Part shown: positions 53,412-61,834 of the stretch, piece by piece
Position numbering within the stretch: position 1 is the first letter of the stretch
Layout of the letters: every line of letters begins with the position of its first letter
Assembly (NCBI RefSeq): GCF_001046895.1
Contig: NZ_CAQI01000059.1
Location: 1-64,000, forward strand
Source: Pseudarthrobacter siccitolerans
GTDB taxonomy: Bacteria > Actinomycetota > Actinomycetes > Actinomycetales > Micrococcaceae
Length of the DNA: 64,000 nt
Direction of reading: 5' to 3'
The notes under the pieces: model-generated
Seen by the model: the letters and a program-made list of their open reading frames with translations, nothing else
The model's database searches: none
Told to the model about the DNA's origin: nothing
Position numbers and translations under genes: made by a program

Positions 53412-53984
53412 ATGGCCGAACGCTACCGGTACGACGTCGAAATCCTCCACCTGCTGGTGTCACCGGGGCATGCCTACTTCGGGCGGGCCAAGGACGGTCC
53501 TGCGGACGTGCCGACGCTTGACGCCGGGACGGCTGAAGTCGTGGCGGGCAAGGGCATTGTGGGCGACCGGTTTTTCGGTAAGGCCGCGCACATGGACGCT
53601 GCGGTGACCCTGTTCGCCGTCGAGGCCCTTGAGGCCATGGCCGCGGAACTGGAGGCCGGGCCGTTTGATCCCCTGGCCACCCGGCGGAATGTGATCCTGC
53701 GCGGTGCCCACCTGGCTCCGCTGCTGGGCCACGACTTCGCGCTTGAATCCGGGGATTCCGTGGTGGGGTTCCACGGCGGGCGGCCCGCGCACCCGTGCGC
53801 CTGGATGAACGAGGTGCTTGCGCCGGGAGCCCACGCCGCGATGCGGGGCCGGGGCGGCATCCGTTGCCGGGCAATCTCGAGCGGCAGCCTGCACAGTGGA
53901 CCGGCGGTACTGGTCAGCCCGGTTCCGTTGGATCCTGGGCAGGCCGGGGTGCCTTCAGTGCTGCGGCCGGGCCGGCTGCCCTGA
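53412..53984 (+). CDS. MOSC domain-containing protein
   Basis: A 190-residue protein of the MOSC superfamily, which handles molybdenum-cofactor or sulfur transfer chemistry. Typical parts: VEILHLLVSPGHAYFGRAKD, KGIVGDRFFGKA, LATRRNVILRGAHLAPLLGH, and PAHPCAWMNEVLAPGAH with the conserved Cys, followed by MRGRGGIRCRAISSG. No cofactor-synthesis genes are nearby. ATG 53412 lies on the AT-poor side of the gene with a weak ribosome site (GGCGG). Convergent with the MFS gene. Confidence 0.87.
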   Translation: MAERYRYDVEILHLLVSPGHAYFGRAKDGPADVPTLDAGTAEVVAGKGIVGDRFFGKAAHMDAAVTLFAVEALEAMAAELEAGPFDPLATRRNVILRGAHLAPLLGHDFALESGDSVVGFHGGRPAHPCAWMNEVLAPGAHAAMRGRGGIRCRAISSGSLHSGPAVLVSPVPLDPGQAGVPSVLRPGRLP

Positions 53985-53987
53985 CTG

Positions 53988-54020
53988 GTCCAACTGCACG
54001 CCCTAGTCCAACTGCACGCC
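53988..54020. repeat. 15-bp direct repeat at a gene end (18-bp period)
   Basis: GTCCAACTGCACGCC occurs at 53988-54002 and 54006-54020. The second copy encodes the last codons of the leftward MFS gene (its stop is at 54003-54005), and the first lies just beyond that stop. It looks like a recent slippage duplication of the gene end. Confidence 0.85.
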
Positions 54021-55178
54021 GCGGAGCAGCAGCAGCGTCCCGCCCACCACCACGGCTGAAGCAAGGAAGACACCTCCGGCACCAAGCCCTGCCGCAACCA
54101 CCCCGATGGCACTCGGCAGTACCACCTGGCCCACCCGGTTCCCGGCGAGCCTAAGGGCCAACGCCCGCCCGCGCTGCCCCGCGGGGGCCTGCGCCGAAAG
54201 CCAGGACATGGTCAGCGGCTGGCCGATGCCAAGCCCCAGCCCGAGAACCGCCATCACAACAAACAAGAGCCAGGCCGGCATGGGAACCGCCGCCACGGCC
54301 AAAGCGGCGGTGGACAGTGACAGGCTCAAAACCAGCAGCCTCATGCGGCCCAGCTTCCGGGACACCCGCCCCAGCAGGATCCGCGAAACCATGGAAAACA
54401 CTGCACGGACAGTGAGCATGGCGCCCACGGTTGCCGCAGTGAGCCCGCGTTCGGATCCGAGTGCCGGGAGGTACACCATGGTCAGGTCCACCACGGCAAG
54501 AACGGTGGCGCTGGTAGCCAATGCGCGGGCGACGCCCGGGGTCCTGAGCAGTGAGAGTGCGTTGCCGGTGTTGCCGCCACCCGCAACGGCCTTCCTCTTC
54601 GCGCTGCTGACCTGTGCTGCCACACCAAACGTGGTCACGAAGAGTGCCAGGCTCATGCACGTGGACAGGAAGAAGATCGCCTGCGTGTCGGGGCGGATGG
54701 AGGCGCCTCCCACGAGAGCAATCGCCAGGGGTCCGAGGGCCTGGCCCAGGGAGGCAGCGAAAGTCAGGTAACCGAAGGCTGCGTCCATGCGGGCGGGGGC
54801 AGCGTTGTTGGCCACCACGGCCTGCTGCCCAACAACGCATGCGAGTTGCCCGGCACCCAGCAGTGCGGTTCCGATGACCAGGGTGACGATGGACGAGCCC
54901 CACAGCAGCAGGAAAACAGAACTGACAAGAACGACGGCGGACCCGATGGCCATCAGCCGGCGCTCACCCAGGCGGTCCACCAGGCCGCCCGTGGGGACCG
55001 CGAGCAGCAAGGGAAAAACAGCATAGCTGGCTGCCAGAAGGCCCAAGGCAAACCCGGGAACGTCCAGTTCAAGCGCACGGTAGGTCGCCGCCGGCCGGAC
55101 CAGGAAGGTCACGGCCTGGATCAGCGCGGAATGGACCAGGAGGGAAGTTGTTGTGCGGCGTCCAAGTTCACCGATCAT
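54003..55178 (-). CDS. MFS transporter
   Basis: A 391-residue transporter with about 12 helices and a short central loop. The loop 2-3 signature is GGLVDRLGERRLMAIG (about residues 65-80) and its repeat in the second half is ILLGRVSRKLGRMRLLVLSL. The N-terminal helix 1 is ALIQAVTFLVRPAATYRALE, and the general look is of a drug-efflux/YajR-like MFS. The start at 55178 overlaps the GntR gene stop by 4 bp, so the two form an operon. Substrate is unknown. Confidence 0.88.
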   Translation of the reverse strand: MIGELGRRTTTSLLVHSALIQAVTFLVRPAATYRALELDVPGFALGLLAASYAVFPLLLAVPTGGLVDRLGERRLMAIGSAVVLVSSVFLLLWGSSIVTLVIGTALLGAGQLACVVGQQAVVANNAAPARMDAAFGYLTFAASLGQALGPLAIALVGGASIRPDTQAIFFLSTCMSLALFVTTFGVAAQVSSAKRKAVAGGGNTGNALSLLRTPGVARALATSATVLAVVDLTMVYLPALGSERGLTAATVGAMLTVRAVFSMVSRILLGRVSRKLGRMRLLVLSLSLSTAALAVAAVPMPAWLLFVVMAVLGLGLGIGQPLTMSWLSAQAPAGQRGRALALRLAGNRVGQVVLPSAIGVVAAGLGAGGVFLASAVVVGGTLLLLRGVQLD

Positions 55179-55840
55179 GAGATGCCCAGGCCGCTGCCCG
55201 AGATGGCACGCACCGCGGCATCCCGGGCGCCCATGACGTGCTCGAAAGCTATCTTCGCAGCGTTGTCCGGATCACCCGCGGCCACGGCGTCCACCAGGGC
55301 CCGGTGCTGGGTCAGGGCCTCGTCACGCCGTCCCTGGGTGCTGTTGGTGAAGTGCCGGTACCGCTCCATGTGGTTGGATACCTGGTCGTGGAAACGGCGG
55401 GCCCAGGAATTTCCGGCGATCTCCGCGAGCCTGCTGTGAAGTGCCATGCCCTGCCGCATGGCGTCGTCGGCGAATTCCACCACTGCAGCGTTACGGGCAA
55501 GGATGCCTCGGAGCGCTTCGATGTCAGAAGGCGTGGCCTTAATGCAGGCGTTCCGTGCCATCAGCGACTCCATAGCCGCCCGGACCTCGTACAACTCTGA
55601 AATGACTGCCTCGTCCAGGCTGGGCACCAGGACACCCCCGGTGGGCTGCTGCTCCAGGAGGTTTTCTGAGATGAGCCGCCTGATGGCCTCACGCAGCGGT
55701 GTACGGCTCACCCTCAATGCCGAAGCCATTGCAGGCTCAAAAATCCGCTCCCCCGGCTTCAGCTCAAGGCTGAGGATCTGCCGCTTCAGCTCCGCGTAGA
55801 CAAAATGTGCGCCGGTGTTCCGTGCCGGTAAATCAGTCAT
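55175..55840 (-). CDS. GntR/FadR-family transcriptional regulator
   Basis: A 221-residue regulator with a GntR winged helix at the N-terminus (VYAELKRQILSLELKPGERI, then ALRVSRTPLREAIRRLISEN) and a FCD effector domain after about residue 80 (ISELYEVRAAMESLMARNAC, HSRLAEIAGN and QHRALVDAVAAGDPDNAAKI with the metal-binding His). ATG 55838-55840 has GGAGGT five bases upstream. It leads the GntR-MFS operon and is divergent from the SDR; the 32-bp palindrome in between is its probable binding site. Confidence 0.92.
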   Translation of the reverse strand: MTDLPARNTGAHFVYAELKRQILSLELKPGERIFEPAMASALRVSRTPLREAIRRLISENLLEQQPTGGVLVPSLDEAVISELYEVRAAMESLMARNACIKATPSDIEALRGILARNAAVVEFADDAMRQGMALHSRLAEIAGNSWARRFHDQVSNHMERYRHFTNSTQGRRDEALTQHRALVDAVAAGDPDNAAKIAFEHVMGARDAAVRAISGSGLGIS

Positions 55841-55858
55841 GTTCGACCTCCAGCACTC

Positions 55859-55890
55859 ATCATACTTGTATAGATGTATACAAGTATGAT
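55859..55890. promoter_or_regulatory. 32-bp perfect palindrome, probable GntR operator
   Basis: ATCATACTTGTATA, a 4-bp centre (GATG), then TATACAAGTATGAT: both arms of 14 bp match exactly. It fills the 82-bp gap between the GntR start (55840) and the divergent SDR start (55923). GntR/FadR regulators bind short dyads with a TNGTNNNACNA-like core; this dyad offers TTGTATA / TATACAA. Binding would control both directions. Confidence 0.75.
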
Positions 55891-55922
55891 TCGCGACTGA
55901 GCCCGACCGATAAGGTGTAGGG

Positions 55923-56645
55923 ATGCGTGTTTTTGTCACCGGCTCCGCTGACGGTTTGGGACAAGCTACGGCCCGGACCCTTCTGGAGAGTGGGCACGAT
56001 GTTGTTGTCCATGCCCGGAGCACTGCCCGGCTGGATGCCGTCCAGGAGCTGGTGGACGGCGGGGCCGCAGCGGTGGTGGGCGATCTGGCGGACACTGAAC
56101 AGACACGCGACGTCGCCCGGCAAGTCAACGCGATCGGCCGCATGGACGCCGTCATCCACAACGCGGGAGTCCTGCACAGCCCGGACATCTTCCAGGTGAA
56201 TGTTGTGGCCCCGTATCTCCTCACTGCGCTCATCGAACGCCCGCTGCGGCTGGTCTACCTCAGCAGCGGGATGCACCGCGGCGGACACGCCGATCTCAGC
56301 AGGCTCGAAGCGGGCACGGGGAAGGTGACCTACTCGGACAGCAAGCTTTACCTCACGGCCCTGGCAGCCGCCGCCGCCCGTTTATGGCCGGACGTCCTCA
56401 GCAACGCCGTGGATCCGGGCTGGGTGCCGACCCGGATGGGCGGCGTCGGGGCGCCCGATGACCTGCGCCTCGGCCACCTGACCCAGGAGTGGCTCGCCAC
56501 AAGCGATGACGCGGCGGCGCTCACCAGCGGCGGCTACTGGTTCCACCAGGCCCGGGAGAAGCCCCATCATGCCGCCCGTGACGAGCGGTTCCAGAACGCG
56601 CTCCTGGACCACCTGGCCGAAATCACCGGCGAGCGCCTGGCCTGA
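55923..56645 (+). CDS. Short-chain dehydrogenase/reductase family protein
   Basis: A 240-residue NAD(P)-dependent oxidoreductase. The glycine motif is RVFVTGSADGLGQATARTLL at the start, then HARSTARLDAVQELV, VGDLADTEQTRDVARQV and IHNAGVLHSPD. The Ser position is YLSSGMHRGG, and the Tyr/Lys pair is YSDSKLYLTALA. ATG 55923 has GTAGGG upstream. It is divergent from the GntR-MFS operon and shares the palindrome, so it is probably coregulated. Substrate is unknown. Confidence 0.88.
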   Translation: MRVFVTGSADGLGQATARTLLESGHDVVVHARSTARLDAVQELVDGGAAAVVGDLADTEQTRDVARQVNAIGRMDAVIHNAGVLHSPDIFQVNVVAPYLLTALIERPLRLVYLSSGMHRGGHADLSRLEAGTGKVTYSDSKLYLTALAAAAARLWPDVLSNAVDPGWVPTRMGGVGAPDDLRLGHLTQEWLATSDDAAALTSGGYWFHQAREKPHHAARDERFQNALLDHLAEITGERLA

Positions 56646-56656
56646 CGGGGTTACCC

Positions 56657-57640
56657 TCACAGCAGCGCGGTGGCGTTCGCGGGTGATCCGGTCCCGCCGG
56701 TGATGTTCAGCGGTTTGATGGTGATGAAGGCGTCCCACTGGTTAATGCCACGCATGTGGCGCGCGAGGGGCCCGAGCCGCCACAGTTCACCCAGCGGCAT
56801 GCCCAGCTTGGCGAGGAGCTGCTGGTGCATCATGCCGTGATCGTTCGGGGCGGAGTCGCGGTAAGGGCTGGAAGCCAATGCGGGCAGGCATTCGAGGGCG
56901 AAGTTGTCCGCCGCGAGGAGCGCCAGCCGGTGGTCCCATGCCCAGGCGACGAAGTCCCCGGACTGCGCAACGCCGGTGGCACGCCTGCTCTCCCGCATCC
57001 GCTGTTTGTCCTCGGGGGCCAGGCCGAGGAACCACTCGCACCAGCCGGTGTGCAGCAACAGGATGTCGCCCTGCCGGAGGGTCACGGACTGGGCAGCCAG
57101 CGCAGCCTGGATCAGCTCCAGTTCCAGGGGCTCACCTGCGGCATGGTCGATCGGAGCGCCCTGCCCGGCGCGGTACCCGGCGAGGTCGACAAGGACTCCC
57201 CTCCCGACGATCGGGTTGTCCGCCCAAACCTGGATGCCAAGATCCGGCGTGCCCTCACGGACAACGTGATCGGATGTGCCGTTGTAGAAGCCGACGTCGT
57301 CTGCACGGCGGTGCCGCAGCCCGTCGATCTGGCTGGATCCCTGCAGGTAGTACCCGTCCAGGAAGTCGTCGCGGTGGGCCGGGTGCGAGGAGTAGATGGT
57401 GTGCCGGGGAGCGCCGCGCTTGAGGGACATGCCGGGGTCGAAGGCATCGGCCGGATAGTCCAGGCCAAAGGCCATGCCGGTGCGGATGCAGCTTCGCGCT
57501 TCCATCACGGCCTTGGAATCAATGAACGACGGCGTCCCGCGGGTTGCGTCCGGAAAGAGGCCCCAGGAGGTTCCAGCGAAGGCACCCTCCCGCTTCAGGA
57601 GATCGGCGAACGTGGGGTAGGTTCCCTCCCCGGGCCTCAC
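56657..57640 (-). CDS. Cyclase-family (kynurenine-formamidase-like) hydrolase
   Basis: A 327-residue metal-dependent hydrolase of the cyclase family. Landmarks include PAHRDDFLDGYYLQGSSQID and LRHRRADD, which holds the H-x-x-x-D type metal region in these long members, GVLVDLAGYRAGQGAP and ILLLHTGWCEWFLGL. Members open lactam, formamide or ester bonds. Its GTG start at 57638-57640 overlaps the stop of the small membrane protein gene (GTGA). It is the last gene of the leftward carboxylate operon; its substrate is probably an intermediate produced by the neighbouring enzymes. Confidence 0.85.
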   Translation of the reverse strand: MRPGEGTYPTFADLLKREGAFAGTSWGLFPDATRGTPSFIDSKAVMEARSCIRTGMAFGLDYPADAFDPGMSLKRGAPRHTIYSSHPAHRDDFLDGYYLQGSSQIDGLRHRRADDVGFYNGTSDHVVREGTPDLGIQVWADNPIVGRGVLVDLAGYRAGQGAPIDHAAGEPLELELIQAALAAQSVTLRQGDILLLHTGWCEWFLGLAPEDKQRMRESRRATGVAQSGDFVAWAWDHRLALLAADNFALECLPALASSPYRDSAPNDHGMMHQQLLAKLGMPLGELWRLGPLARHMRGINQWDAFITIKPLNITGGTGSPANATALL

Positions 57641-57891
57641 CGTGCCCCTGCTTCCTGCGGCTGCTCCTGGTTCTGGCGGCGTTTGTAACTAAGCAGGAAG
57701 CCTGCGATGGCGCAAACGGAGGCAGCGATGCACATGGGCGCCTTGATGGTCTCGTTGAGCAGGGTGAGCCAGTCGCCCTGGCCGGCAACCAGGGCGATGG
57801 CCTGCCCGGCCACGAACACAACGCCCCCAACAAGGAGCGCTGCGAGGGTCAGGACGAAGAGGACTTCCACGGCCCTTCGGATGGTGTGCAT
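57637..57891 (-). CDS. Small two-helix membrane protein beside the TRAP-type permease
   Basis: An 84-residue protein with two membrane helices (VLFVLTLAALLVGGVVFVAG, about residues 10-29, and APMCIAASVCAIAGFLLSYK, about 51-70) and a polar, Gln-rich tail. ATG 57889-57891 has AAGGAAG upstream. It lies 11 bp after the DctM-like gene and overlaps the cyclase gene by 4 bp. A TRAP small subunit (DctQ) usually has four helices; this may be a reduced partner of the large permease. Family not recognised with certainty. Confidence 0.7.
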   Translation of the reverse strand: MHTIRRAVEVLFVLTLAALLVGGVVFVAGQAIALVAGQGDWLTLLNETIKAPMCIAASVCAIAGFLLSYKRRQNQEQPQEAGAR

Positions 57892-57902
57892 GATGACTTC
57901 CT

Positions 57903-59240
57903 TTAGATCGGCAGGACGCCGAGGATGATCAGGACGCCGATGCCGAGCAACGGCAGGGCATAGTGGGTGAGCAGCCGGAGGAATGTTTTGATCGGGTCCA
58001 CATCCGCGATGCCGCACGCCACATAAAGCGGGGCACCGCCGGGCGGAACCGCCGCCTCGCAGGAGGAGAAGACCAGGACGGCCACCGCTGCAGTGGTTGC
58101 CGGGACTCCGGCTGCCACGAGGGCCGCGACGCCGACCGTTCCAACAGCAGCCATGGTGGCAGTGGCGGATAGGGGCGCGGCGACAGCGATGACAATCAGC
58201 CCGATCAGGATGGCCAGGATCCACACCGGCAGGTTCATTCCGTTGAGCAGTTCCGTCATTTGCTGCGGCAGCCCGGTGGCGGCGAGGGCGTTGGCTCCGG
58301 CGAAGGCGAACACCACGGTGACGCCCACGATCCCAAACCGCGGGGCCGAGTCCTGCAGCAGCGCCCACCACGCCCGCCCGTTCGTGGGGAGTTTCTTCCG
58401 GCCCAGCAGGAAGCCGGTGATAATCAGGACCACGGGGATCCAGACGATGACGCTGACGGACTTGGACACGTCTCCCCGGGTCCAGTCCGAGAGACCCGCA
58501 GCGATGGCCCCGGACGTGATCACCAGCGGAATGGCCACCACAACAAACAGCAAGAGGGTGGCCCAGCCACGGCCAAACGCGGCCCGGACGGGCAGCCGAT
58601 GGGCCGCATCAAGCGGAGCCATCCCGCTCTTGCGGATCAGCAGCCAGGTGACGATCAGCCGGTGCAGGAAGCACCACAGGCCCCCGAACAGCAAGGGCAG
58701 GACCAGCGCGTTGATGTCCAGCAGGGGACCCACGGTGGCGGATCCCACCAGCACGAACATCGATGCGCTGAACGGAAAGGTGATTCCCATGCCAGCATTA
58801 CCGGCCACCAGGGTGGCCGCCGAGGGCTTGTCCAGCCGCGACTTTTCCATCCAGGGAATGGTGACTGACCCCACGGTGGCGGCGATGGCCGCCTGGTTGT
58901 GGACCACCCCGCCCAGGCCGGCCGAGGCCACAGTGGACACCCAGGCCGGCCCGCCCTTGACCCCGCCGATCAGGGAGTTGAGCAGGTCGATCAGCCGGTC
59001 CAGCACGCCGGTTTTGTCCAGCAGGTAGCCCATAAACACGAAGGCCATAGTGGCGTAGACGATCTCATCGGTGACGGCCGAGTAGAGAGCATCCCAGCCG
59101 ACCGCAGCCGCCGCTGCCCCGGTGAACGGAAGGACGGCCAGGAAGCCGAGGATCATGGCCTCCCCCACACTGCGCTTGAGCACGGTGGTCCACAACAGGA
59201 TGACGGCAAGGTAGGCGCCGAGTGCCCAGATGCCGATCAT
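57903..59240 (-). CDS. TRAP-type large permease subunit (DctM-like)
   Basis: A 445-residue membrane protein with about 11-12 helices of the DctM/ion-transporter superfamily. Landmarks: FMGYLLDKTGVLDRLIDLLN, GGPAWVSTVASAGLGGVVHN, where DctM proteins have their conserved G-x-x-S-G segment, AGMGITFPFSASMFV and SCEAAVPPGGAPLYVACGI near the C-terminus. No periplasmic DctP binding protein is encoded nearby, unlike standard TRAP systems. It lies between a dehydrogenase gene (79-bp gap) and the small membrane protein in a leftward operon. Confidence 0.88.
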   Translation of the reverse strand: MIGIWALGAYLAVILLWTTVLKRSVGEAMILGFLAVLPFTGAAAAAVGWDALYSAVTDEIVYATMAFVFMGYLLDKTGVLDRLIDLLNSLIGGVKGGPAWVSTVASAGLGGVVHNQAAIAATVGSVTIPWMEKSRLDKPSAATLVAGNAGMGITFPFSASMFVLVGSATVGPLLDINALVLPLLFGGLWCFLHRLIVTWLLIRKSGMAPLDAAHRLPVRAAFGRGWATLLLFVVVAIPLVITSGAIAAGLSDWTRGDVSKSVSVIVWIPVVLIITGFLLGRKKLPTNGRAWWALLQDSAPRFGIVGVTVVFAFAGANALAATGLPQQMTELLNGMNLPVWILAILIGLIVIAVAAPLSATATMAAVGTVGVAALVAAGVPATTAAVAVLVFSSCEAAVPPGGAPLYVACGIADVDPIKTFLRLLTHYALPLLGIGVLIILGVLPI

Positions 59241-59319
59241 GCTGCTGCTCCTGACGGCGGGACGCCGGTTAGGTGGTGAGTCACGTATTACCCGTTCTTG
59301 ATTCTGCCGGATGCAGCCG

Positions 59320-60099
59320 TCAGCGCAAGGCCGGCTCAGTTGCCCGGGCCATGCGGGAAAGGGCGGCAGCGGACGCAGTGGTCATCTCAGCGGGAACTCC
59401 AAGATCGGTGAGGTAGCTGGCCGTGTCCTGCATTTCCTTGGAGCGCCGGACGGCGTGCTTGGCCGTGCCGGTAAGGAACCGGTCAATCACTGCCTGCCCG
59501 TCACCGGCAAGCTGCCCGGCGATCTGGGCACGGATCCATTCTTCGAGTCCGGCTGCCCGGCCGGCAGTCACGGCTTCGACCACCACGGAGGCCAGGCCCT
59601 TCATCAGGACGCTGCGGAGGAGCTTATGGGCCATGGCCGCGCCGGGTTCTCCCGCCGCAATTTCGACGTCGACTCCCAGCGGAGCCAGCAGGTCAACCAC
59701 CGCCTGGGCTCCGGGGCCGCTGACCATCAGGGGCGTCTTCTCTCCCAGTGCGGAGACCGGCCCAAGGATGGCGACGTCGGCGAAGTCGGCTTTGCCGGGC
59801 AGCCGGCCCAGTTCGCGCATCACTCCGGGCGAGGATGAGGTGAAGTCCGCGTAGCAGCTGCCCGCTTCCAGGACCGGAAGGCACTCCTGGGCGACGCTGC
59901 GCGCGGCCGCGGCTCCTGTCATGACGAGGACGATGGCGGCGCCTTCACACGCTTGTGCGGCGGTTGCTGCGCGGGTGACGCCGGCGGGAGTGGTGGGCGC
60001 AACCGGGTCAAACCCGGTGACCTTGTGGCCAGCGGCGTGGAGCGCCGCGGCGTAGGTGGCTCCGGCTTCGCCGAGGCCGATGAAGGTTACCGCTGTCAT
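59320..60099 (-). CDS. Beta-hydroxyacid-dehydrogenase-like NAD(P)-dependent oxidoreductase
   Basis: A 259-residue protein related to 3-hydroxyisobutyrate/6-phosphogluconate dehydrogenases with a DUF1932-type C-terminal domain. The Rossmann start is VTFIGLGEAGATYAAALHAA, then VTGFDP and IVLVMTGAAAARSVAQE. The substrate loop reads YADFTSSSPGVMRELG, and the catalytic-Lys position is AAMAHKLLRSVLMKGLASVV (about residue 163). It starts 23 bp after the RraA gene ends. Probably oxidises a hydroxy acid produced or consumed by the RraA-like enzyme. Confidence 0.9.
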   Translation of the reverse strand: MTAVTFIGLGEAGATYAAALHAAGHKVTGFDPVAPTTPAGVTRAATAAQACEGAAIVLVMTGAAAARSVAQECLPVLEAGSCYADFTSSSPGVMRELGRLPGKADFADVAILGPVSALGEKTPLMVSGPGAQAVVDLLAPLGVDVEIAAGEPGAAMAHKLLRSVLMKGLASVVVEAVTAGRAAGLEEWIRAQIAGQLAGDGQAVIDRFLTGTAKHAVRRSKEMQDTASYLTDLGVPAEMTTASAAALSRMARATEPALR

Positions 60100-60121
60100 G
60101 GTCTTCTCTGTCCTTCTTGCT

Positions 60122-60751
60122 TCAGGCGCGGGCTGCCACGATGGCTTGCCGGCGGTTCGTTTCGTCTGCGAAGACTGCTTCGGCAGCCTCGGCGACGGCG
60201 GCTGCCTGGTCGCGGGGCACCACCACCACGCCGTCGGAGTCGCCGATAATCACATCGCCGGGCAGGACGGGGACGCCGCCGAAAGCGAGCGCCGTGCCCA
60301 GGCGGAAGGGGCCGTCCTTGTAAGGGCCGGCGGGGGAAGTAGCCCGGGCGAAGACGGGCATCCCGATCTCACCCAGCGCTTCGGCGTCGCGCGCTGCTCC
60401 GTCCAGCGCGAAGCCGGCGATGCCAAGGTTAATGGCGCGTTCGCCGATGAGCTCGCCAAGCAGTGCGCGGGAGGCGTCGCCGCCGCCGGCCACCACAATG
60501 ACGTCACCCGGCCGGGCCTGCTCCAGGGCCTTGTGGATGCCCTGGTTGTCGCCGGGCCGCGTCCACACCGTGAAGGCAGGGCCGGCGAGGAGGGCGCCGG
60601 GCCAGATGGCCTGGATGGCGGAGTCCGCCACACCAAGCCGGTCCATGGCGTCGCCGATGTTGGCGGCGGGCAGCTTGGCGAGGCGCTCCACCACGTCCCT
60701 GTCGGGGCGGGGGAAGGTGGCGTGGATGGTGTCTGTTGCTGGGGTTGTCAT
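60122..60751 (-). CDS. RraA-family protein (aldolase/decarboxylase-like)
   Basis: A 209-residue member of the RraA / 4-hydroxy-4-methyl-2-oxoglutarate aldolase family. It has LPAANIGDAMDRLGVADSAI at the N-terminus, GDVIVVAGGGDASRALLGEL, the catalytic-type INLGIAGFALDGAARDAEAL with the R-D pair, and GDVIIGDSDGVVVVPRDQ near the end. Enzymatic members cleave 4-carboxy-4-hydroxy-2-oxoadipate or decarboxylate oxaloacetate using Mg. Its place among carboxylate transporters favours the enzyme role over RNase E inhibition. Confidence 0.9.
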   Translation of the reverse strand: MTTPATDTIHATFPRPDRDVVERLAKLPAANIGDAMDRLGVADSAIQAIWPGALLAGPAFTVWTRPGDNQGIHKALEQARPGDVIVVAGGGDASRALLGELIGERAINLGIAGFALDGAARDAEALGEIGMPVFARATSPAGPYKDGPFRLGTALAFGGVPVLPGDVIIGDSDGVVVVPRDQAAAVAEAAEAVFADETNRRQAIVAARA

Positions 60752-60785
60752 GATGGTTTCTTCCGTCCGGTGGTTTGCGGCAGGG

Positions 60786-61790
60786 TCAGTCGGTCTTCTG
60801 GACCAGCGGCAGGACCTTCTTAAAGTCCTCTTCCTGTCCGGCCCAGAACTGCTTGTAGTCCTCGCCTGAGAGGTAGCTGGTCTGCAGGCCGAGGTCGTTC
60901 ATCTTCTGCACCACGGCAGGGTCTTCAATGGCTTTCTGGATGGCCGCTTCGAGCTTCGTGGCCACCTCGTCCGGCAACCCGGCGGGGGCGGAGTAGCCGC
61001 GTACCGTGCCGGCCTCGAGGTCGTAGCCCGCTTCCTTGAATGTGGGAACGTCCGGCAGCGAGGGTGCGCGCTCTGACGTCATGACGCCCAGGACGCGGGC
61101 CTTGCCCTGCTTGGTGAGATCCGTGACGTCACTGACGTTGGCCACCAGGACGTCCACATGTTTGCCAAGGAAAGCGGTGGTGGCCTGGGACGCACCTTCC
61201 GAGAAGTGGACCGGAGCAAATTCGGAACCGGTGTTTTCCTGGATCTGGGCCAGGGCGAAGTGTTCGCCGGTCTGGAGCCCGGTGGTGCTGGCGGTCAGGG
61301 ACTTGGGGTTGGCCTTGGCTGCGTCCAGGAGCTCCTTCAGTGTTGTGTAGGGGCTGTCCGGCTGCACTGCGATGACGGTGGGGTCGATGACCTGGCGGCC
61401 CAAGGGCTGGAAGCTGTCGCGGGTGTACTTGGCGCCGCGGGCGGGATCAAGGGGTGAAACGACGACGGACGGGGAACCGGTGGCACCGATGGTGTAGCCG
61501 TCAGGTTTTGCGCTGGTCAGCTGGGTGTAGCCGATCTGTCCGCCGGCGCCGGGCTTGTTAATGACCTCCACGTTGGTGCCGAGTTCCTTTTCCAGGATGG
61601 GCTGGATGAGCCGGGCAGCAGTGTCCACCGCACCGCCGGAGGAGAACGCAACGACGAGGTCTATTGTTTTGCCCTTTTTGGGGAAGTCGCCGGCGGAGGC
61701 GTTGGTGGCTCCGGCATTGGCGCCGCAGCCGGTGAGGGCGATCAGGGATGCTGCTGCCAGGGCGGCGGCGATGCGTGAACGGGTTTTCAT
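60786..61790 (-). CDS. Tripartite tricarboxylate transporter binding lipoprotein (TctC-like)
   Basis: A 334-residue extracytoplasmic binding protein. The signal peptide is basic then Ala-rich with lipobox LTGC (Cys near residue 22). Family features: IDLVVAFSSGGAVDTAARLI, VEVINKPGAGGQIGYTQLT, DGYTIGATGSPSVVV, and APSLPDVPTFKEAGYDLEAG. It captures a carboxylate, often citrate, tartrate or an aromatic acid, for the TctA/TctB channel. It follows tctA by 44 bp in the leftward operon. Confidence 0.94.
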   Translation of the reverse strand: MKTRSRIAAALAAASLIALTGCGANAGATNASAGDFPKKGKTIDLVVAFSSGGAVDTAARLIQPILEKELGTNVEVINKPGAGGQIGYTQLTSAKPDGYTIGATGSPSVVVSPLDPARGAKYTRDSFQPLGRQVIDPTVIAVQPDSPYTTLKELLDAAKANPKSLTASTTGLQTGEHFALAQIQENTGSEFAPVHFSEGASQATTAFLGKHVDVLVANVSDVTDLTKQGKARVLGVMTSERAPSLPDVPTFKEAGYDLEAGTVRGYSAPAGLPDEVATKLEAAIQKAIEDPAVVQKMNDLGLQTSYLSGEDYKQFWAGQEEDFKKVLPLVQKTD

Positions 61791-61834
61791 GGTTCTTCTC
61801 CTTTGAAGGTGTGGGGTCTTTGTGCGGGTGGGGT

